Shown here: piece by piece, positions 59,506-64,000 of the stretch
Position numbering within the stretch: the stretch's first letter is position 1
How the letters are laid out: each line of letters begins with the position of its first letter
Source: CAYJLF01 sp964371055
GTDB taxonomy: Bacteria > Eisenbacteria > RBG-16-71-46 > CAIMUX01
Reading direction: 5' to 3'
DNA: 64,000 nucleotides
Assembly (NCBI GenBank): GCA_964371055.1
Contig: CAYJLF010000020.1
Location: 62,001 to 126,000, forward strand
Notes under the pieces: generated by a model
Told to the model about the DNA's origin: nothing
The model's database searches: none
Seen by the model: only the letters and a program-made list of their open reading frames with translations
Position numbers and translations under genes: made by a program

Positions 59506-61362
59506 CTAATCCGCCTGCAGGGCCCGCGCCTCCTCCTCCCGACCCATCTCCCGCAGGAGGCGGGCGGCGGCCCGCCGCGGCGTCACGTAGTTCGGGTCGA
59601 CTTCGAGCGCGCGCCGGTAGAGCGCCAGGGCCTCGTCCCGCCGTCCTTCGAGCTGATTCAACTGCCCGAGATTGGCGAGGCCGATCGCACTCTGTGGATC
59701 GAGCCCGACGCCGCGCTCCAGGTGAGCGCGCGCCTCCTGGAGTCGGCCGGCCCGCGCCAGCAGCGTGCCGAGGTTCACCTCGGCTTTGCCCAGGGTCGGA
59801 TCGAGCGCGAGGGCTCGGGTGTACTCCTCCATCGCTTCCGCCGGCTTTTTCTCCGCCTCCTGGATCACGCCGAGACGATAGTGGTACTCCCCGTGGCTGG
59901 CCCCGCGGTCGAGCCCGGGCAGATTCAGGACCAGGAGCACCGCCAGAAGTGCGGAGGCCAACGCGGGGAGAGCCGCCGCGCGCCGCGTCGTCGGTGAGCG
60001 CACGTCCGCGGCGAAGGCGCCGATCCCTCCTCCCGCCAGGAGGGCCAGAAACGGCACGACGGGTGCGCGAAAGCGGTCGGTCACGAAGAAGAGCGAGACC
60101 GAAAGCGCGATCGCCGCGACCGAGGCGGCCAGCCAGCGCGCCCAAGGATCTCGCCGGAGCCTCCAGAAGCCGAAGAACGCGACGGCCGCGAGAAGCGCCA
60201 TCCCGGGGAGCGGGAGTCGCAGCAAGAACGAGAAGCGGCGCTCGAACGGCAGTGACTCCACCTGCGGAACCTCGTACTGCCCGAAGAAGAGGAGGAGCTT
60301 CCGCGCATAGAGGCCGAGCGCGCGACCCGGCTCCGCCGCCAGGTGCGCGAGCGCGCGGCCCCGCCAGAACCGGTCCGCCTGGACCGCGCTGAAGGCGTTA
60401 GCGGGGTCGGCGTCGTCGGCGCCCGATCCGCCCGAGAGCCGGCGCGCCGCCGCTATCCCGAGCAGATCGCGATCCTCCCGCATCTCCGGCGGCCGCACAT
60501 AGGCTCCGTTCGCCTCCGGACCGTTGCCGATGTAGAGGTTGATCCCGCCGTTGACGGCGATCGGAACCCACGCCCGCCCGGCCACCCCGTTGTAGACCAG
60601 GGTCAGGAGCGGCAGCAGAGCGAAGCCGGCCAGAAACGGCGCGGCGCGCCGGACCGTCGAAGGATCTCGCCCGCCGGGCGTCGGATTCACCATTGCCTCG
60701 CGACGCGAGGACCCCGCCGCGCCACCGGATCGATCCCGCGCGATCCACCAGAGCGCCGGGAGGATCGCCACGCCCGCGGCCGGTTGGGCCAGCGTCAGGA
60801 GGCCGAACGCCACGCCCGACAGCGCCAGGCTGCCGTGGCCGGCCGGAAGAAGACTGCGTCCCCGGTCTCCGACCGCTCGCCCGGCCGTCTTCGTCGACCC
60901 GGCGACCACGACGGTCCACAGAGCGAAGGCGGACAGCGCCACCACCCAGGCGGGAGGGAGGAGTACTCCCGTGTAGAAGATGGCTGGCTTGTACAGTGCG
61001 ACCAGAAGCCCCGCGCCCCACGCGGCCGCCGGACCGCGCCACCGTCGGGCCGCGTCAGCCACGAGGAACGCCGCGACTCCCCCGGGGAGAAGATGCATCC
61101 AGAGCGCCGAGGCGGGATCAGGCCCGAGCAGGCCATAAGCCAGCGCCAGCAGCAGCGGAAAGAGCGGAGCCTGCGTGAACGGGGCCTCCCCCAACCCCTG
61201 GCCGGCGAGGACGGCGCGCGCCCATCGATCGTATCCCGCGGTATCGAGCCCCAGGTGGAGTCGAAACGGGTTCCCGGACGACTCGATGAGATAGATCGCT
61301 CGCAGGATCACGCCCACCACACCCGCCGCGAGGGCCGGGACGATCTCTCGCCATCGTGTCAT
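59506..61362 (-). CDS. GT-C-type membrane glycosyltransferase with C-terminal TPR domain
   Basis: A 618-residue protein with about ten transmembrane helices in the first 470 residues and the early acidic motif LHLGLDTAGYDRWARAVL (about 36), as in GT-C enzymes. NGGINLYIGNGPEANGAYVR (about 272) lies in a periplasmic loop. From about 490 on, tetratricopeptide repeats (YRLGVIQEAEKKPAEAMEEY, LGTLLARAGRLQEARAHLER, LGQLNQLEGRRDEALALYRR) end the protein. Its layout mirrors the gene at 48.3 kb, so both may belong to one type of pathway. The ATG at 61362 overlaps the methyltransferase stop as ATGA. Donor and acceptor are unknown. Confidence 0.85.
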   Translation of the reverse strand: MTRWREIVPALAAGVVGVILRAIYLIESSGNPFRLHLGLDTAGYDRWARAVLAGQGLGEAPFTQAPLFPLLLALAYGLLGPDPASALWMHLLPGGVAAFLVADAARRWRGPAAAWGAGLLVALYKPAIFYTGVLLPPAWVVALSAFALWTVVVAGSTKTAGRAVGDRGRSLLPAGHGSLALSGVAFGLLTLAQPAAGVAILPALWWIARDRSGGAAGSSRREAMVNPTPGGRDPSTVRRAAPFLAGFALLPLLTLVYNGVAGRAWVPIAVNGGINLYIGNGPEANGAYVRPPEMREDRDLLGIAAARRLSGGSGADDADPANAFSAVQADRFWRGRALAHLAAEPGRALGLYARKLLLFFGQYEVPQVESLPFERRFSFLLRLPLPGMALLAAVAFFGFWRLRRDPWARWLAASVAAIALSVSLFFVTDRFRAPVVPFLALLAGGGIGAFAADVRSPTTRRAAALPALASALLAVLLVLNLPGLDRGASHGEYHYRLGVIQEAEKKPAEAMEEYTRALALDPTLGKAEVNLGTLLARAGRLQEARAHLERGVGLDPQSAIGLANLGQLNQLEGRRDEALALYRRALEVDPNYVTPRRAAARLLREMGREEEARALQAD

Positions 61363-61988
61363 CACGGCCGGACCGCCTCGAGGTAGAACTCCTCCTCCTT
61401 GTCGACGAGGAGTGTCAGCGAGAGCCCGGCCTCGCGGACCATCTCCCGCAGGATGGCCGCCGCCGGAATGCGATCCCGCCGCACGGCTTCGCCGGCCCCC
61501 TCGTGAAAGGCGTTGAGGCGTTCGCTTCCCTCGAGATGCGCGATGACGAGGCGGCCGCCACGCCGCAAGAGGGCCGCGAAGTGGCGGAGCGCGCCACCGC
61601 GGTCCTCGAAGTGGGGGAAGACACAGAAGAGAAGGACGAGATCCAGGCTGTCGGCCGCCGCCTCGAGCGCCGTGGCATCCGCCTCTCGCAGCTCGATGAC
61701 CGAACGCCGGGTCGGAGGCAGATCCGCAATCGCGTCGCGCGCCTCGGCCATCATGCGAGGGGAGTTATCGACCGCGAGCACCTTACCGTGCGGACCGACC
61801 CAGTCGGCGAGCAGTCGGGTCAGGCGTCCGGATCCGCAACCCGGCTCCAGAACGTGGAGTCCGGCCAGGTCGCCCAGCCGGGTATGCAGCCGCGCGACCT
61901 TCGCCGCCTCGTCTCCCGGGAACCCGCGTGCCCGCCACTCCTCCGCGCACGCGTCGAAGAAGGCTCGCCTGGCATCACCTTCCTGCAT
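61362..61988 (-). CDS. Class I SAM-dependent methyltransferase
   Basis: A 208-residue class I methyltransferase. Motif I LHVLEPGCGSGRLTRLLADW (about 44-63) binds SAM, VLAVDNSPRMMAEAR (about 70) holds the ribose-binding Asp, and the LVLLFCVFPHFEDR stretch (about 118) with LRRGGRLVIAHLEGSERLNA (about 145) fits motifs IV-V. The substrate is unknown. ATG 61988 gives the typical start. It is the upstream partner of the GT-C/TPR gene by a 4-base overlap and lies 29 bp after the ZnuA-like gene, so a four-gene unit with the GT at 62.9 kb is likely. Confidence 0.9.
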   Translation of the reverse strand: MQEGDARRAFFDACAEEWRARGFPGDEAAKVARLHTRLGDLAGLHVLEPGCGSGRLTRLLADWVGPHGKVLAVDNSPRMMAEARDAIADLPPTRRSVIELREADATALEAAADSLDLVLLFCVFPHFEDRGGALRHFAALLRRGGRLVIAHLEGSERLNAFHEGAGEAVRRDRIPAAAILREMVREAGLSLTLLVDKEEEFYLEAVRP

Positions 61989-62017
61989 AGCTCTCCCGTC
62001 CCCCCGCCGCTCGTCGC

Positions 62018-62884
62018 TCACTGGTCCCCCGGAAGACTGACGAGGCGATCGACGTTGTCCCGCAACAGGCGCAGCCACGCCCCCGCTTCCGGAGCATCCG
62101 GGTAGTTGCTCAGGATGACGAACGGCACCTTGAGTTCCGAGGCCAGGGCGCGCGCTTCGCGATCTCCCCACTGGAGGTTGCCGGCGACACCCTGCACGCG
62201 CGCCCGGCGTGCCCGCCGGACCACTTCGTCGATTCCCTTCAGGCTCGTCTCCTCCGCCCGTTCGAAGAGGACCTCCGCGCGCGCTCCCGCCCACACAACG
62301 AAATCCTCCTGGTAGGATGCGACCAGCAGGGGACGACCGCCGACGGCCGCCTCGGCGCGGTTCTGTTGCCGGGACGACTCCTCCCGCACACGCCCGTCCA
62401 GTCGTCGCAGACGGATCCGGATCGTGTCCCCTCGCGCCGGAAAGGCCTCCGCGAGATGGGCCGCCACCTCGCGGCAAAGCGCGAGATACGGTTCGGCCAG
62501 CGTCTGCGTGCCCCGGGTCGGAAGCGCCACGATCACGCGACCGGGATCTCCACCCCGCAACTTCTCCCCCAGCGGACGCTGGTAGTCATGGACCATGGTC
62601 ATCCTCGCCGCGGCGACGTCGGCGAGCGCCTTCGGAGTGACATCGTAGTGACCGGGGCATCCCTGCGCGGGAATCAGGGTGAGGATCTCGACCGCATCCC
62701 CGGCGACATCCGCAATCGCCGCGCCCAGCAACGTCGAGGTCACGACCACCAGGGGCCTCGACGCGGAACTCGCGGGATCCCCTGGACTGTCCGAAGCCGG
62801 CGCGCCGAGCGCGGATCCAGCGAAGCCGCCCCCGGCCGCGACCATCCCGCACGCGATCAAAAAGCGCAGCACCGGTTTCACCAT
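62018..62884 (-). CDS. Zinc/manganese ABC transporter substrate-binding protein (ZnuA/TroA-like)
   Basis: A 288-residue exported protein with a signal peptide (about 1-28). VVVTSTLLGAAIADVAGDAV (about 46-65) is the typical start of cluster A-I (TroA/ZnuA) metal-binding proteins. CPGHYDVTPKALADVAAARM (about 75-94) supplies a His ligand, TMVHDYQRPLG (about 95) a second, and LLVASYQEDFVVWAG (about 185) a third conserved block. No permease or ATPase of this transporter is in the window. AAGGAGG lies 9 bases before ATG 62884, 20 bp after the glycosyltransferase stop. Confidence 0.87.
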   Translation of the reverse strand: MVKPVLRFLIACGMVAAGGGFAGSALGAPASDSPGDPASSASRPLVVVTSTLLGAAIADVAGDAVEILTLIPAQGCPGHYDVTPKALADVAAARMTMVHDYQRPLGEKLRGGDPGRVIVALPTRGTQTLAEPYLALCREVAAHLAEAFPARGDTIRIRLRRLDGRVREESSRQQNRAEAAVGGRPLLVASYQEDFVVWAGARAEVLFERAEETSLKGIDEVVRRARRARVQGVAGNLQWGDREARALASELKVPFVILSNYPDAPEAGAWLRLLRDNVDRLVSLPGDQ

Positions 62885-62904
62885 CAGGCGATACCTCCTT
62901 GCCG

Positions 62905-64000
62905 TCAGAGACCCGCGCGCGAGGCGCGCACGCGGATCAGATCACCCCGCTCGATCGTGCCGTGGTACAGATAGATGGCCCGGTCGGGATACGCCTCTGC
63001 CAGACGCCGATTCGCTTCCTCCCCCCGATCCTGGGCGTAGAGCACCCCCGGCCGCGCCGCATCCGGCGCCTGGTGCGCGAACGCCGAGCCGAACCAGAGA
63101 TGGCGGAACTGCAAGCCCTCCGGCTGGAACTCGGCGAAACGGCAGATCACCAGGGCTTGTGGTTCGGTCACCTCCCGGTCCACCCGCTCGCCCAGATACG
63201 GGCTTACCCCCCAATACTCCCGCCCGTAGTGCTGGAAGTAGGAGGCCATCCGCGGTCCCGATCCGGCGGCGGCTCCGGCGGCCTCCGGCGGCGTCCGGAA
63301 GAGGCGGGGCCAGCCGCTCAGACCCGCCGCGAGGCTCAGGACCGCCAACAGGCCCGCCACCCCGACGGTGCGGCGCCGGCCCAGGCGCGGAAGCCACCCC
63401 GCGATCCGCCAGAGCCCGACCGCCGAGAGCACGAGCAGGGGCCCCAGCGCCTCGTACAGATAGCGGGGTCCGAAGCAGAGGTCATGAAACCAGTAGAAGA
63501 TGTGCGCGATGAGGAGCGCCGCCGCGACGGCGAGGAGGAGCCAGGAGGCACCGGCGCGTCCGTTCTCCCCGTCGCGATCCCGCGATCGACCGCCCGGGAC
63601 CAGGGCCACGAGCAAGGGCCAGAGCGAGCTGAGCGGCCACTCGAAAAGACGTCCATTCAGGGCCACCACGTTCTGGCCGGCGTGGCTCAGTCCGCGGGCC
63701 AGGGTGTGCGGAGGCCCCCAGGACCCTTTTCCGAAGCCGAGTCCGTGCGACGCGCCGTATAAGCGGATATAGCCGGGCACCAACGCATCGCCGGTCGTCA
63801 GGAGGTTGTACAGACCGAGCAGGGCGGCGCCCACCGCACCACCGGCGACGAACGCCGTCATCGGGCGCCACCGCGACCCGAGGTCGCACCGGCACCAGAG
63901 AGCGGCGTGTACCGCCACCGGACCCGCCATCGCGAGCGCCGTGTAAGGTCGGATCAGGATGGCCGCCAGGAGACAAAGACCGGCGAGGATCCCGTCACGG
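62905..64000 (-). CDS. GT-C-type membrane glycosyltransferase or related polytopic protein, 5' part missing
   Basis: The frame is open to the right edge, so the N-terminus is missing and the Met at 63930 is internal; bases 63931-64000 read on as GILAGLCLLAAILIRPYTAL. About 365 residues are visible: five or six transmembrane helices, with FHDLCFGPRYLYEALGPLLV (about 185 from the Met) resembling the HD/RY-type loop of ArnT- and PMT-like GT-C proteins. A periplasmic tail begins around AGAAAGSGPRMASYFQHYGR. It precedes the ZnuA-like gene by 20 bp. The acidic N-terminal motif needed for certain assignment lies outside the window. Confidence 0.7.
   Translation of the reverse strand, partial: RDGILAGLCLLAAILIRPYTALAMAGPVAVHAALWCRCDLGSRWRPMTAFVAGGAVGAALLGLYNLLTTGDALVPGYIRLYGASHGLGFGKGSWGPPHTLARGLSHAGQNVVALNGRLFEWPLSSLWPLLVALVPGGRSRDRDGENGRAGASWLLLAVAAALLIAHIFYWFHDLCFGPRYLYEALGPLLVLSAVGLWRIAGWLPRLGRRRTVGVAGLLAVLSLAAGLSGWPRLFRTPPEAAGAAAGSGPRMASYFQHYGREYWGVSPYLGERVDREVTEPQALVICRFAEFQPEGLQFRHLWFGSAFAHQAPDAARPGVLYAQDRGEEANRRLAEAYPDRAIYLYHGTIERGDLIRVRASRAGL

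Overview
The window is 64 kb of very GC-rich bacterial chromosome, densely packed with genes on both strands. I saw no rRNA, tRNA, CRISPR array, phage or integrase. The gene content points to a Gram-negative bacterium of the FCB/PVC sphere, most like Candidatus Eisenbacteria or a neighbouring uncultured phylum. The signs are secreted and lipoproteins with fibronectin-like, carboxypeptidase-regulatory, TolB-propeller and beta-helix modules, a C-terminal sorting-tail-like segment ending in GVYLVRTAG, a Cys-rich ACCFGSHC module, a porin-like protein, and the long (insert-containing) form of IspG. The phylum is an inference from gene content only; no marker gene was compared.

Layout. 1-7.6 kb: a complete minus-strand SUF iron-sulfur operon in transcription order: Rrf2 regulator, sufC, sufB, sufD, Rieske ferredoxin, sufS, sufU, DUF59/SufT-like gene, then a kynureninase-like gene cut by the left edge. 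Many junctions are 4-base start/stop overlaps. 7.7-12.5 kb: an accessory stretch with an eRF1-like (baeRF) protein, a secreted Cys-rich protein and an arylsulfotransferase-like protein, separated by two non-coding repeat families: a 294-bp palindrome with a degenerate relative, and a 173-bp tandem repeat on both sides of one gene. 12.5-25.5 kb: a carboxymuconolactone-decarboxylase-family protein with a PP2C phosphatase, MntP, an FGE-fold lipoprotein, hemerythrin-like and universal stress proteins, an NfeD/SPFH pair, a lipoprotein, exonuclease III, a ferredoxin-NADP reductase, a CYTH protein, YitT and a small EamA protein. 25.5-32 kb: a LolD/FtsX-type ABC exporter, a porin-like protein, a stand-alone DsbD N-terminal domain and a periplasmic redoxin.

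32-48 kb: long-form ispG, a PLP decarboxylase, a beta-helix secreted protein, a TolB-propeller lipoprotein, a decayed SocA/Panacea antitoxin, a TPR protein, a VanZ-Mth938 fusion, a fatty acid desaturase, a DUF1569 protein, TrpB2, a TGS-domain GTPase, a macro-domain protein and a small PF04020 membrane protein. 48-64 kb: three GT-C-type membrane glycosyltransferases (two with TPR tails, one cut by the right edge), DUF5989 and an SGNH/TPR protein, a DinB protein, a HerA-like ATPase, a HAD phosphatase, endonuclease IV, an NFACT (Rqc2/RqcH-like) protein, a methyltransferase and a ZnuA-like binding protein.

Most of the window is housekeeping or envelope biology. The parts most worth a second look are the two repeat families around single genes at 7.7-12.5 kb, the VanZ-Mth938 fusion, the NFACT protein with an altered DR motif plus a baeRF protein in the same window, the truncated antitoxin at 40.3-40.6 kb, and the SGNH/TPR - DUF5989 - GT-C/TPR cluster at 48.3-52.9 kb. 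I did not find a clear, wholly new multi-gene system.
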